64,000 nucleotides of DNA from JBCCTX01 sp964468435 (GCA_964468435.1 CAYXVE010000013.1:37098-101097); one strand, 5' to 3'. Positions 18,948 through 27,997 are shown, numbered from the stretch's first letter. A program made the numbers and translations. The notes: generated from the letters alone by a model not told the origin.

Positions 18948-18972
18948 CCCCGAATCATGAAATAAATCGGGG
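18948..18972. other. Hairpin between the two oxidoreductase subunit genes
   Basis: CCCCGA and TCGGGG pair around a 13-base AT-rich loop within the 139-base GC-richer gap between the fused FeS/NrfD gene and the catalytic subunit gene. There is no T-tract, so it may tune relative expression or mRNA stability rather than end transcription. Confidence 0.35.
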
Positions 18973-18991
18973 TCGTCTGGCATCCACAATC

Positions 18992-20596
18992 TTAACTCAA
19001 TGGAATGCGTTGTGGAGCCTCTACCCAGATATGTTCTGTAAGATAGATTCCGGTCAAGATAGATATCCCTGCTACTGCCAGTAGAAGGCTTCCACCCACA
19101 CTAGCTAATGCAAGTGGCAAAATGCCTCCGAGCAATACGGTTCCAGTGAGGAATAAATGTTTATATCTACCTTTCGTAATCATCTTGACCGTACGTTTGG
19201 CATCTGCTGTAGCATGTGGGGTAGTAAGTTCAATTAAAACGATTAGCAGATTAAGTGAGACTGAGATCAAAAGGCTGATTTTGAGAAAATTCACCCAGGA
19301 TTCAGGACTTCCTGTGATCCAGGCTGTGATAGACATGACAGCAGCACCTGCCATTAGTGCATGGATCAGCATATGGAGAGATAGGGCAGGACTTTGCCAA
19401 AAATCTCTTCCCTTGGCTTGTGCGAAAAGGAAGGCTGTATATACTGCAGTAATCACTGCCAGTAGCGCACTTCCCCAAGCGGCAGTAAGCTTAAGCATTG
19501 GAAGTTTCAGAAAAATAGCAACGCCCCACAGTGTAAGTAAGCCTCCAAATAGGGTAATGGCGTATCCTCCGCGTACCAGCCAGGATTTCCATTGGGGTCT
19601 GAGTAAAACGTAGAGAAACCGAATAGGCTGGTCCAGATCTTTGATCAAAAAAATACCAGTAAGTGTTAGGAATATTAGAGAAACAGCTAATGCAATCCAT
19701 TCTGTAAGGGGGTTAACCTCAGCAAGTCCGGTCATTTTAGCGATAAAGGGTATCAAAAAAGCACCTGCTGAGATCGCTTTAGTCCATACATAGGCAGAAA
19801 CTTCCCAACCCCAAAGGATACCCTTGTCAGGGGAATCGTAAACCCGTTTGGATTTTTCAAGTATCGCAGCGATCTGTTTTTTACCGCGACCATTTTCGTG
19901 TCTATTGGAATCCGCCAGTTTTTGAGCCATCTTAGCTGTATCTGCCTGAGCCAACTTCTTTTCTGCATATTTGGCAAAGTGTCCCACCCCGCTGTCTTGT
20001 GAACTGAATATGTAGCTATCAGATTTCTCTGTAGCAGTAGGTGTCAAAGACGCATCATCACCTTCGATGTAAAACAGGTTAGGCTCGGTGTCTTTTTCGG
20101 GTTTTCGCACGGTTACACGTTCTGTAGCAAGTAATTGCGATATTTCGGACTCCGGGTCTTCCATGTCTCCCGAGATAATAGCATGCTCGGGACATACATT
20201 CACACAAGCCGGCTCCAGACCTACATCTACCCTGTGTGCACAGTAATTGCACTTGGCGGCAGTATGGGTTTCGGGATCTATGTACAAAGCATCATAAGGG
20301 CAGGCTTGCATGCAGGCTTTGCAGCCAATACATCGCTCGTTATCGAAGTCTACGATACCATCTTCCCGGATGTGTAATGCCTCTACTGGACATATTTCCA
20401 CACATGGAGCATTGGTACAATGGTTGCAGCGCATCACAGAGAACACCCGCTGTGTATATGGGTATTCTCCTTTTTCGATTTGCTTGACCCAGGTCCGGTT
20501 GACCCCGATCGGTACATCGTGTTCAGCTTTGCAGGCAACGGTACATGCATGACAGCCGATACATTTCCTGTTGTCTATGATAAATCCATACTTCAT
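18992..20596 (-). CDS. Fused PsrB-PsrC-like subunit: four-cluster ferredoxin plus NrfD-type membrane anchor
   Basis: A 534-aa protein. Residues 1-160 are a DmsB/PsrB-like ferredoxin with four cysteine quartets: CIGCHACTVACK (from Cys12), CNHCTNAPCVEICP, CIGCKACMQACP and CNYCAHRVDVGLEPACVNVC, for four [4Fe-4S] clusters. A linker of about 100 polar residues follows. From about residue 258 there are eight or so membrane helices of the NrfD/PsrC family (WGWEVSAYVWTKAISAGAFL; FAQAKGRDFWQSPALSLHML). These are normally two separate proteins; here they form one chain, which would carry electrons between the catalytic subunit and the quinone pool. The next gene downstream is the catalytic subunit; MobA lies 6 bases upstream. 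Confidence 0.88.
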   Translation of the reverse strand: MKYGFIIDNRKCIGCHACTVACKAEHDVPIGVNRTWVKQIEKGEYPYTQRVFSVMRCNHCTNAPCVEICPVEALHIREDGIVDFDNERCIGCKACMQACPYDALYIDPETHTAAKCNYCAHRVDVGLEPACVNVCPEHAIISGDMEDPESEISQLLATERVTVRKPEKDTEPNLFYIEGDDASLTPTATEKSDSYIFSSQDSGVGHFAKYAEKKLAQADTAKMAQKLADSNRHENGRGKKQIAAILEKSKRVYDSPDKGILWGWEVSAYVWTKAISAGAFLIPFIAKMTGLAEVNPLTEWIALAVSLIFLTLTGIFLIKDLDQPIRFLYVLLRPQWKSWLVRGGYAITLFGGLLTLWGVAIFLKLPMLKLTAAWGSALLAVITAVYTAFLFAQAKGRDFWQSPALSLHMLIHALMAGAAVMSITAWITGSPESWVNFLKISLLISVSLNLLIVLIELTTPHATADAKRTVKMITKGRYKHLFLTGTVLLGGILPLALASVGGSLLLAVAGISILTGIYLTEHIWVEAPQRIPLS

Positions 20597-20602
20597 AAAT
20601 GA

Positions 20603-21187
20603 TCAATTGTTAAGCTTTGATACAATATTGTGGTATGCTTGTGGTGTATTAATATTGGTAAGAACTGAAGGATCACCTGGGATAACAGCCTGATAGGGAT
20701 TGTCAAATATGAACTTTCCAGGACTCCGTTTTCCTGAGACCCAGTAGTTGATCAGATAGGGTAGACATCGTGGTTCCCAGATACTGAACAAAGGTTCGGG
20801 TTCGCCAGAGGAATTGATCATCGTAGTAATCAACTGGCTGGCCGAACGTTCACGGATCAATTGCTTAAGACTTGCTTCACTGATGAGAGGCATATCACAT
20901 GCAAGTGTAAGCCAGGCTTTGTCTGGATATTTCTCAAGTGCAGTGAGTATGCCTGAAAGTGGTCCTTCTCCAGATACTTTATCCAGGATCAATGGATAAT
21001 CTGGAATATATTCTGGTCTTTGATCTCGTCTGCATGAGATAAATGACTCTGTACATACCTGTTGCACTAGATTCCATACCCGCTCGACCTGCCGCTCTCC
21101 ATCATACAGAAGTTGGGCCTTATCTTTGCCCATTCTCTTGCTATATCCTCCTACCAGGATCAATCCATATATATCTGGAATCTTCAT
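20603..21187 (-). CDS. mobA: Molybdenum cofactor guanylyltransferase
   Basis: A 194-aa cytoplasmic nucleotidyltransferase that joins GMP to molybdopterin to make the MGD cofactor. The signature GLILVGGYSKRMGKDKAQL (residues 8-26) is the GTP-binding loop with the conserved RMGxDKA. DMPLIS near residue 98 is the metal-binding step, and EPLFSIW the later conserved motif. Its place 6 bases before the fused FeS/NrfD gene and just before the bis-MGD enzyme ties it to maturation of that enzyme. Confidence 0.9.
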   Translation of the reverse strand: MKIPDIYGLILVGGYSKRMGKDKAQLLYDGERQVERVWNLVQQVCTESFISCRRDQRPEYIPDYPLILDKVSGEGPLSGILTALEKYPDKAWLTLACDMPLISEASLKQLIRERSASQLITTMINSSGEPEPLFSIWEPRCLPYLINYWVSGKRSPGKFIFDNPYQAVIPGDPSVLTNINTPQAYHNIVSKLNN

Positions 21188-21190
21188 GAT

Positions 21191-21571
21191 CTATTGTGCC
21201 ATAGGATGAGGATAATTGTCTAATTCAGGTTCCCGGTTTTTTCCTGGATGCAGACATTTGAAATCTTTCTCGATCACTATTTGCAGGTATGCTCCATCTC
21301 CTATATCAAACGCTGCATCAAATCCCACTTTGTCGTCTTCTTTCCATTCTGCCATCATGCTCGCTGTGATAGTTACCATCAATACATTGCAATGATAGTT
21401 TACCCCCAGTTCTTTCTGCTTTTCATCCAACCTGAGGCCATAGTGAAAAACCTGCGTGGGATCTGGACCTAACCGGGTGCAGGCTTTGATCTCCCCTTCA
21501 TGGGTCAATCTGTTTAGTTCCGATTGCGTGATTCTGATCCTCAAGCTATTATCCTTCATCCGTAGTTTCAT
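21191..21571 (-). CDS. DUF7009 family protein
   Basis: A 126-aa cytoplasmic protein without a signal or membrane segment, ending 3 bases before mobA. The start MKLRMKDNSLRIRITQSELN matches the DUF7009 family, small proteins that occur beside molybdopterin enzymes in Bacteroidota. It has an HPG-Cys pair (FKCLHPGKN) near the C-terminus. The function is unknown; the operon position suggests a role in assembling or loading the molybdoenzyme. It is the first gene of the DUF7009-mobA-PsrBC-PsrA run. Confidence 0.7.
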   Translation of the reverse strand: MKLRMKDNSLRIRITQSELNRLTHEGEIKACTRLGPDPTQVFHYGLRLDEKQKELGVNYHCNVLMVTITASMMAEWKEDDKVGFDAAFDIGDGAYLQIVIEKDFKCLHPGKNREPELDNYPHPMAQ

Positions 21572-21700
21572 AAAAATCTGGATTTCAATACCACTTAATT
21601 AGAATATCAGTTTATTTCCACTCTGTATATTAACCTGAATATCTCAGGACGATTCAGGTTAAAACATTAATATATCTTAATTATTTAATGTTTTAAATTA

Positions 21701-21730
21701 AAAAAAACCACCCGGCTTCATACCGGATGG
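21701..21730 (-). terminator. Rho-independent terminator after SQR
   Basis: On the minus strand, CCATCCGG and CCGGGTGG pair (one G-T wobble) around a 7-base loop and run into seven Ts, 14 bases past the stop of the SQR gene. It separates the DUF1641-SQR transcript from the DUF7009-mobA-oxidoreductase transcript. Confidence 0.85.
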
Positions 21731-21743
21731 CTTAATTTCAACA

Positions 21744-22937
21744 TTAAAATTCGCGTCCCTTCAACATTCCATGCCAGTATATTTTGGGTAATCCATATGC
21801 CTTTAACGCATACATACTATATCTTTCCTGAGACTGATCAAAGGGAAAAGACTCCATAGGTTGTTTGTCGTAGTCAAATTCTGCCAGGATCAGGCTTCCA
21901 TATCCCGTAACCAGCGGGCAGGAAGTATAGCCATTATATGTTGCAGGTAAGGGTAGTCCCTTGATAGCAGCCATGAGGTTATTTACTGTAGCGGGAGCTT
22001 GCTTCCGTATTGCTGCCCCGGTTTTGGAGGTAGGGAGATTGCTGTTATCGCCAAGTGCAAAGACATTGGCGTATCGAACATGTTGAGTAGTGTATTTGTC
22101 TACTTCTACCCAACCGTTATCGGCAGCAAGGGGGCTTGACTTGATGAAGTCTGGTGCACTCATAGGAGGCGTCACATGAATCATCTCATATGACATGATC
22201 TCTTCTTCTCCGGTTTCCAGATGCTTGAAAACAGCCTCTTTGGAATTTGGACGCAAAGCTACCAGATCAACCATCCACTTGCGGTGAATATTCTTCCGGT
22301 CTGCTACTTTTGTCAGGGTTTCTGCATATTTTTTCACAGCAAAGATTCCCGGTCCACCCTTTGCGAAAGTGATATTGATATGGTTTCTTACGCCATGCTT
22401 ACGCCAGTAGTCTTCTGCCAGATAGCATATCTTAAGGGGAGCTCCTCCGCATTTGATAGGTGTAGACGGGTGGGTAAAGATGGCATTTCCGCTTTTCATA
22501 CCTTTGATTGCTTCAAAGGTAGATTCTACCGTTTCATAGGAATAGTTACTTACGATACCTGTACCTGGTTTCCCTACATTTTCTTTCAGTCCGTCGATCT
22601 TATCCCAATCGATCTGTATACCTGCGGCCATGACGAGGTAATCATATGTAACAGATTCTCCCCCACGTAATATTACTGTATGATTGTCAGGGTCGATAGA
22701 ATCTACATAATCTTTGATCCAGGTGGCACCAGCAGGGATGTAGTCACCCTCTTCACGCATGGATACCTCTTTATCAAAAACACCAGCTCCTACCAGGGTC
22801 CAGATGGGTTGGTAATAATGTGCTTCATTGGGTTCAATGATTGCCACTTCAGGAGCTTCAGGTTTGTTCAGCAACTGGGAAGCTACAGTCAGGCCTGCTG
22901 ATCCTCCTCCCACGATTAATACTTGATAATGTGCCAT
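21744..22937 (-). CDS. sqr: Sulfide:quinone oxidoreductase (type II-like)
   Basis: A 397-aa FAD enzyme that oxidises sulfide to sulfane sulfur and reduces quinone at the inner face of the membrane. The Rossmann motif is VLIVGGGSAGLTVASQL (residues 6-22). Cys163 (STPIKCGGAPLKICYL) and a cysteine near 344 (YTSCPLVTGYG) match the redox-active pair of type II SQRs. The third cysteine of types I and V is not evident. FALGDNSNLPTSKTGAAIRK is the second FAD contact. The C-terminal segment is short and amphipathic. It is preceded by the DUF1641 gene and followed by its own terminator. SQR and DUF1641 are frequent neighbours. Confidence 0.92.
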   Translation of the reverse strand: MAHYQVLIVGGGSAGLTVASQLLNKPEAPEVAIIEPNEAHYYQPIWTLVGAGVFDKEVSMREEGDYIPAGATWIKDYVDSIDPDNHTVILRGGESVTYDYLVMAAGIQIDWDKIDGLKENVGKPGTGIVSNYSYETVESTFEAIKGMKSGNAIFTHPSTPIKCGGAPLKICYLAEDYWRKHGVRNHINITFAKGGPGIFAVKKYAETLTKVADRKNIHRKWMVDLVALRPNSKEAVFKHLETGEEEIMSYEMIHVTPPMSAPDFIKSSPLAADNGWVEVDKYTTQHVRYANVFALGDNSNLPTSKTGAAIRKQAPATVNNLMAAIKGLPLPATYNGYTSCPLVTGYGSLILAEFDYDKQPMESFPFDQSQERYSMYALKAYGLPKIYWHGMLKGREF

Positions 22938-23084
22938 ATAGAATAGTCCTTTATAGTTTAAATTTCAGTTAGGGTTGATGTATAGATCTTTGGGTTGACG
23001 TTCTGGACAACCGGTAGGGAATGACAGGATGATTTCGCATTCATTTATGAGCAGATATTCAGCTATGAATTAAGGTCGCAGAAA

Positions 23085-23768
23085 TCAATTCTGGGATTCT
23101 TCATTCAATTGCTGGCCGAGGTTTTTACCCACAGCAAGCAGGAATCCAAGCACTCGCTGCATATCTGGATTACTCAAAGCGCGTAACGCACCCAATGGAC
23201 CTACTTTTTTGACAGGTTGGTTAATGGCTTCTGCTAGCGCCTTACCGCTGGTAGCCAGGAATTTCAATACGTTAATATCCAGCATATCTCCTGCCTTATC
23301 GCGCATTTCTGGCGACGTAATCTTTTCAGCTAATTGTAATCCCGTATCCAGGTGAGCTTCTATATCGATACCCCTTGCTTTTGCCCTGCTCATCGCTTCA
23401 TCTACTATGTCCGTAAACATACTGATCAGTCCAGGTGCCTGATCTGCAAACCTGATCAACTGATCCAGTTTTTCTACGGTTTCGGGAGCGGTCAAACGTT
23501 CTGCCAGATGCAAGGCCGTACCCAATCTCTGCTCTATATCTACACCTCTGGCAGCAGAATTACGGATCGTTTCATCGACCATATCTGTAACCATACTTAC
23601 ATAACCAGGGCCTTGCTCTGTAGCAGTTGCGATCTTCTCAACGGTCTTTTCCAATGAGTCTATTTTATCCAGCAACCTGTTCAACACAGTCAGGGTATGC
23701 TCATCAGTCAGCTTTTCCTGAAAATGTTGGCCAGCCTCTGTGCTCTGCCAGCCATTTTGTCCTTTCAT
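23085..23768 (-). CDS. DUF1641 family protein
   Basis: The preferred start is ATG 23768 (MKGQNGWQSTEAG), giving 227 aa. The upstream in-frame ATGs at 23774 and 23864 add residues without family likeness. The protein has two internal repeats, each opening PGYVSMVTDMVDE or PGLISMFTDIVDE and continuing with a RGVDIE/RGIDIE turn and an LxLAExxTxPE helix. It ends with LGALRALSNPDMQRVLGFLL, the DUF1641 signature. It has no signal peptide. Members occur beside SQR and formate dehydrogenase-like genes. A helper role for the membrane-bound quinone reductase is likely but unproven. It is the first gene of the SQR transcript. Confidence 0.8.
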   Translation of the reverse strand: MKGQNGWQSTEAGQHFQEKLTDEHTLTVLNRLLDKIDSLEKTVEKIATATEQGPGYVSMVTDMVDETIRNSAARGVDIEQRLGTALHLAERLTAPETVEKLDQLIRFADQAPGLISMFTDIVDEAMSRAKARGIDIEAHLDTGLQLAEKITSPEMRDKAGDMLDINVLKFLATSGKALAEAINQPVKKVGPLGALRALSNPDMQRVLGFLLAVGKNLGQQLNEESQN

Positions 23769-24033
23769 AATCATCAATGTTTGGTATTTTGAGGTTGAGT
23801 AGTAACGTTTGTACTTTGATTCAATCAACTCAAATCCAAGAGGGATCTCAATGACTAAAGTCAAGTATAGAATAAACTTAAGTAATTATATTACTATATC
23901 ATAATATTAGATAATGTTAATCTAATTGATGTTGCAACAGGATTCTGGTATAAAATGACTGAATGGATGTTTTCAATTGGAATTGTGATTTGTTGCCCTT
24001 ATTTTCAGGTAAGAACAAACGATTCAATTCAAC

Positions 24034-24825
24034 ATGAACCTTATGAACAGAAGTATTTTATATGTATTTGTCCCAATATGTATGGTATTTGTATTTACAG
24101 GTATGCCTGCATTGCTTAAAGCACAAACTGGGGTAGGGGTAAAAGCGCCTGCTGATGCCGAAGTGCTCATTGATGGTACCAGGGAAATATTGGATCGTAA
24201 ATGGACCTACTGGGAGGGACCCAGATTATCGGCAGAACTGCCTATCAAATGGGAGATCGTCCCTGATCCAGTCGATGAAGGCTATGCTGTCAAAAGTAAT
24301 GACCCCGCTGCAGCAGGCGGAAAATATGGAGCAGCAGACATTGTAACTAAACAAAAGTATCGCGATTTCAGACTACATGGAGAATTTTTGATCTCCAAAC
24401 CAGGGGGGAATAGTGGGGTGTACCTGCAAAACCGCTATGAGATTCAGATCCTGGATGGCGACTCTACCCAACACGGTATGGGAGCAGTGATCAATGAGAC
24501 AGAATCTCCTTATCATGCTTATAATGGAGTGGGTAAATGGAATGCGTATGATTTGGTCTTTCGTGCAGCTCGCTTTGAAAACGGGAAGCGTGTCGATAAG
24601 GCGATGGTCACCTTGTATTTTAATGGGAAAAAGGTTCATACCAATCAGTCGATCAATCAGGTATGGGGCGGCTCCAATTCCGGTATAGATGGAGGTAATA
24701 ATGGTGGTAAAGGTATTACGGATACCCCGGGAGGCTTGAAGCTACAGGCTGAGGGACATGATGTACTATATCGCAATATTTGGATTAGGGAGCTGGATCT
24801 GGAAGAGCCAGATACCGATTTTTAG
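24034..24825 (+). CDS. Secreted DUF1080 (3-keto-disaccharide hydrolase-like) protein
   Basis: A 263-aa exported protein. A signal peptide covers about residues 1-31 (ending LLKAQ). The rest is a single DUF1080 concanavalin-like domain: EFLISKPGGNSGVYLQNRYE, IQILDGDSTQHGMGAV, KWNAYDLVFRAARF and the closing HDVLYRNIWIRELD. It shares the NSGVYLQNRYEIQ core with the larger DUF1080 protein at 1212-3071, so they are paralogues. It probably acts on a sugar or modified disaccharide in the periplasm. It stands alone and ends 7 bases before the convergent YkgJ gene. Confidence 0.85.
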   Translation: MNLMNRSILYVFVPICMVFVFTGMPALLKAQTGVGVKAPADAEVLIDGTREILDRKWTYWEGPRLSAELPIKWEIVPDPVDEGYAVKSNDPAAAGGKYGAADIVTKQKYRDFRLHGEFLISKPGGNSGVYLQNRYEIQILDGDSTQHGMGAVINETESPYHAYNGVGKWNAYDLVFRAARFENGKRVDKAMVTLYFNGKKVHTNQSINQVWGGSNSGIDGGNNGGKGITDTPGGLKLQAEGHDVLYRNIWIRELDLEEPDTDF

Positions 24826-24832
24826 ACTATTT

Positions 24833-25327
24833 TCAGTAGTCCCAATTATCCCGTAGTCTCAGGACAATCTCTAGCACTGCGGGACATGTAAATGTATTTT
24901 TCATCGTGCTATCCAGCCATTTGTGCATTCCGCGGCTATCGGTATGTGGGTATTGCTGGCAAGCTTTGGGACGTACTTCATAGATCGTACAACGATTGTC
25001 CGACGCCAGAAAGGGGCAGGGTAAGGACTTAAGTATATAGTCTCCATCTTCATCGATATATAGATATCTTTTTGTAAACTCCCCTGACTTGATACCAAGA
25101 TGTCTGGCTATACGATCAATATCATCGCTGACAAACTTAGGTCCCAGTGTCTTGCAACAATTTGCACAATTGAGACATTCGATTTCCTCAAATACCTCTC
25201 CATGTATATCCCTGAATGCCAGATCCAGTCTTTTGGAGGTTGTTTTTTTGAGTTGTCGGACAAACTTTTTGTTTGCCTTTTTTTCCTGGTAGGCCCTTTG
25301 TAAATATGATGATATGTCTTTTTCCAA
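24833..25327 (-). CDS. YkgJ-family cysteine-cluster protein
   Basis: A 164-aa cytoplasmic protein with the CxxCxxCC...C...C pattern of the YkgJ (zinc/iron-chelating domain) family: IECLNCANCCKTLGP near residue 50, LPCPFLASDNRCTIYEVRPK near 103-121, and ACQQYPH. A late cysteine lies in FTCPAVL. The cysteines probably bind an Fe-S cluster or zinc. The biochemical role of the family is not settled. Convergent with the DUF1080 gene; monocistronic. Confidence 0.85.
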   Translation of the reverse strand: MEKDISSYLQRAYQEKKANKKFVRQLKKTTSKRLDLAFRDIHGEVFEEIECLNCANCCKTLGPKFVSDDIDRIARHLGIKSGEFTKRYLYIDEDGDYILKSLPCPFLASDNRCTIYEVRPKACQQYPHTDSRGMHKWLDSTMKNTFTCPAVLEIVLRLRDNWDY

Positions 25328-25381
25328 AAAATTTTCTTTTTATTTAACTTTGCTAAAACGTATAACTGATGAAATTGTTGG

Positions 25382-26803
25382 ATGAGAGTGAGCCTGTTAA
25401 TATTCAGCAGTCTGGAAAAATTCGTTAGGGTCTTGTACCGGAAATTCCCATGGCTTTTCCTTGATGCTTTACTCCTATTAATTGTATTTTCTCCAGTAGT
25501 TTCCTGGGTTCATTCTTATCTGAATGATCAGAAATATGCACACTATGTACTATCATCCTACTGGGATCAACTTCAGGCTCCATTCAAGGATGGGTACACA
25601 GATAGGTTTAGCTATGAAACTGACGATACCCAGATCCTTTATATCAACTACAGGAGAAAGAATCAGCAAAAAATATACCTGTACAATATCCTGAATCAAA
25701 AAGTAGACAGTGCTTTCATTTCACACAGCTCCCAAAGGAAATACCCCAACCGGAGTGAAGCGGGATTTCATTATCGGGAAACTTGCCGGTACGAAATTCC
25801 CAATTTGCCTTCCGGAATATATACATGGGAAAAAGTAATTCCCTTTTTGATCCGGGGCCATGATACTGCATCAATCGTGGTCATTTATCCCTCCAATACC
25901 ATCCAGGCATATAATGTTACCGGTGGTAAAAGCTTCTATGCTATGTTTTCTCAGCAAACGGCAGCCATATCATTTCAACGACCCATCTTTCCTGCGATAT
26001 CGTTTATGGTACGTGAAATGATGAAATGGCTCTACCTTCAACCTGTTGATATACGTTATCTGGCAGATACTGATTTGGAAAATGAAGATGCTCTCAAAAA
26101 CGCACAATTGGTGGTTTTAATAGGTCACAGTGAATATTGGTCTGGAAATGCCCGTAAGCAATTTGATCGTTTTGTAGATCTTGGAGGGAATGCACTGATT
26201 TTGTCGGGTAACACTATGTGGTGGAAAGTTAGATACTGTCCTGATATGCAGTGTATGATTTGCTATAAAGACGGGAGAGAACTCGCAGGAACGTCTGGGG
26301 AAGCTACAGGCAACTAGCAGAGATTGTATCCGGTTGAGCATAGTATAGGGGTAAACTTTACAAAGGGAGGATATGGCAGAAAACATTCACGCAACCGGGG
26401 GGGCTTCATCATCATGGATACAAGTTATTGGGTCTTTGATGGAGTGAAATGGAATAAAGATGCATTTATACAGGTACCAACAAAAGAATATGATGGTACT
26501 TACCTCGATACGTTGGAGCATGGTACTTTTGTACCTGACCCTGATCGGCTGCCATTTTCTCATAGCAAGATATTGGGATATGATTTTGCCACGGATATAT
26601 ATCACGAACAAATGGGAGCAGCAATCATATTTCAGAAAAGTGATAACAGTGGCATCATACTCAACTTTGCCAGTACTGACTGGTGTAGTGCATACGGGGT
26701 TGGAGGAACAGATTCCCTCATGATCCGGCGGATTACCTCCAATGCTTTACAGCAATTGCAGAATCGCTATGAAGAGATCGAGATAGCCCGTTTTTGGGAA
26801 TGA
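25382..26803 (+). pseudogene. N,N-dimethylformamidase beta-subunit-like gene with in-frame stop
   Basis: One reading frame runs from ATG 25382 to TGA 26801-26803 but is cut by TAG at 26315-26317. The first part (311 aa) has a membrane segment (FLDALLLLIVFSPVVSWV) and then the core of the dimethylformamidase-beta-like family: GGKSFYAMFSQQTAAISFQR, VDIRYLADTDLEN, VLIGHSEYWSGNARKQFDRF, and GGNALILSGNTMWWKVRY. The part after the stop continues the same domain (SIGVNFTKGGYG, THW/DW-type end FASTDWCSAYG). Readthrough, a sequencing error or true loss are all possible. The 20 codons around the stop look unlike the family, which favours decay. Not a proven amidase. Confidence 0.75.
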
Positions 26804-27816
26804 CTCTCATAGGCAGCTTCGATGACCTGGATGACAGCTGCTGCTTGTTCTGGCGTGACTATCAATGAGTCATTCTCACGTATGACGCTATAAATATTGT
26901 CATAATATGCCTTGTAATTACCAGCCAATGATTCGATTTTTCCATCAAAATGTAGTCCAGTGATGTTGGTATTTAACGTACCCCAGTATACTTCGGGTTC
27001 CTTTCCCCATTTTTCGCCTCCAGGTATTTCTCCCTTTTTCAGCGCATCCTCCTGAATATCCATTCCGTATTTCAGGAAGGAGCCCTCAGTACCATGTAGT
27101 GTATATTTGGGGCCAGGTTCCCTGACCAGATAACTGACTTTCAAGGAAACAGATAAGTCATGATATCCCATCAATAATTCGAATTCATCCTCAATCTGCC
27201 CTCCGCTACGCTGGATTCCCAATCTGGCATATATGTCTTCAGGTAAGCCAAACAATACCAATACCTGATCGATCAGGTGAGAGCCTAGGTTGTAGAGAAC
27301 GCCTTTTCCTGGCCCTGGACTTTCTTTCCAGGTACCAGCCTGGATAAAATTCCGGTATCGGTCGTAGTGAGCTTCATATGATACCAGCCTTCCCAGGAGT
27401 TGCTGATCTAGAACTTTCCGGACAGTCAGAAAATCGCTATCCCAGCGTCTGTTTTGAAAGACACTTAGCATGAGGCCACTATCTTTGGCCAGTTTTACAA
27501 GATGTTGTGCTTCTTCATAACTCACTGTAAAAGCTTTTTCTACAACGACATGTTTACCGGCCTTGAGTGCTTTTATGGCAAGATCAAAATGAGTATGCTC
27601 TGGTGTATTGACGATGACCAGTTCGATCGATTCGTCCTGGAGTATGTCTTCATAGGTATTCACTGAGGGTACCTCAGGTAGGTATTGTCGTACTCGTTTA
27701 TTCTTTCTTTCCCAAACTTTGGAAATAAAAAATCCTGGATGGCTTGATAATAAAGGTCCGTGAAATACAGATCCTGACATCCCATATGCGCATAATGCTG
27801 TAGAAATAGTATCCAT
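26767..27816 (-). CDS. Gfo/Idh/MocA-family oxidoreductase
   Basis: A 349-aa NAD(P)-dependent cytoplasmic oxidoreductase. The N-terminal Rossmann domain starts at STALCAYGMSGSVFHGPLLS and includes LVIVNTPEHTHFDLAIKALK and the conserved GKHVVVEKAF (EKP-like, here EKA). The C-terminal domain has SHLIDQVLVLFG. It resembles the YdgJ/scyllo-inositol-dehydrogenase-like members of the family; the substrate cannot be told. Its 3' end overlaps the convergent dimethylformamidase-like gene by 37 bases. The nucleotide-binding glycines are AYGMSG rather than GxGxxG. Confidence 0.9.
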   Translation of the reverse strand: MDTISTALCAYGMSGSVFHGPLLSSHPGFFISKVWERKNKRVRQYLPEVPSVNTYEDILQDESIELVIVNTPEHTHFDLAIKALKAGKHVVVEKAFTVSYEEAQHLVKLAKDSGLMLSVFQNRRWDSDFLTVRKVLDQQLLGRLVSYEAHYDRYRNFIQAGTWKESPGPGKGVLYNLGSHLIDQVLVLFGLPEDIYARLGIQRSGGQIEDEFELLMGYHDLSVSLKVSYLVREPGPKYTLHGTEGSFLKYGMDIQEDALKKGEIPGGEKWGKEPEVYWGTLNTNITGLHFDGKIESLAGNYKAYYDNIYSVIRENDSLIVTPEQAAAVIQVIEAAYESHSQKRAISISS

Positions 27817-27881
27817 GTAATAGATCGTCTCTTTTTGTATCTAACTTGAGCATTAAATAAATAAAATTTTATAACTTTATG

Positions 27882-27997
27882 AGGCAACTATTCGTATATT
27901 ATTTACGACGCACAAACAGCAATAATACGCAATAAAGACATTCGTAGTAGTAGTTTGGTTAGTTGAATAGGGCGGTTCCAAACCGCCCTTGTTTTTT
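27882..27997 (+). ncRNA. Candidate small RNA ending at a strong terminator
   Basis: A strong + strand terminator (27970-27997) has no + strand gene within 1.1 kb upstream. The preceding 80 bases fold: CGTA/TTATT (27893-27903, two-base bulge) pairs with AATAATACG (27921-27929), and CTATT (27888-27892) pairs with AATAG (27966-27970). An AT-rich promoter-like segment with TTG (27846) and TATAACTTTA (27870) precedes it. No protein frame fits. Existence and extent are inferred. Confidence 0.35.
27970..27997 (+). terminator. Strong rho-independent terminator
   Basis: GGGCGGTT and AACCGCCC form a perfect 8-bp stem with a CCA loop, followed by TTGTTTTTT. It is oriented to the right and serves no annotated gene, which is the basis for the candidate small RNA. 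Confidence 0.85.

Noticed and set aside
19122..19613. A 163-codon plus-strand frame.
   Set aside because: Antisense to the NrfD-type membrane part of the fused PsrB-PsrC gene; no motif.
26324..26803. A separate gene starting after the TAG at 26315.
   Set aside because: It continues the same frame and the same domain as the upstream part, so one interrupted gene is the simpler reading.
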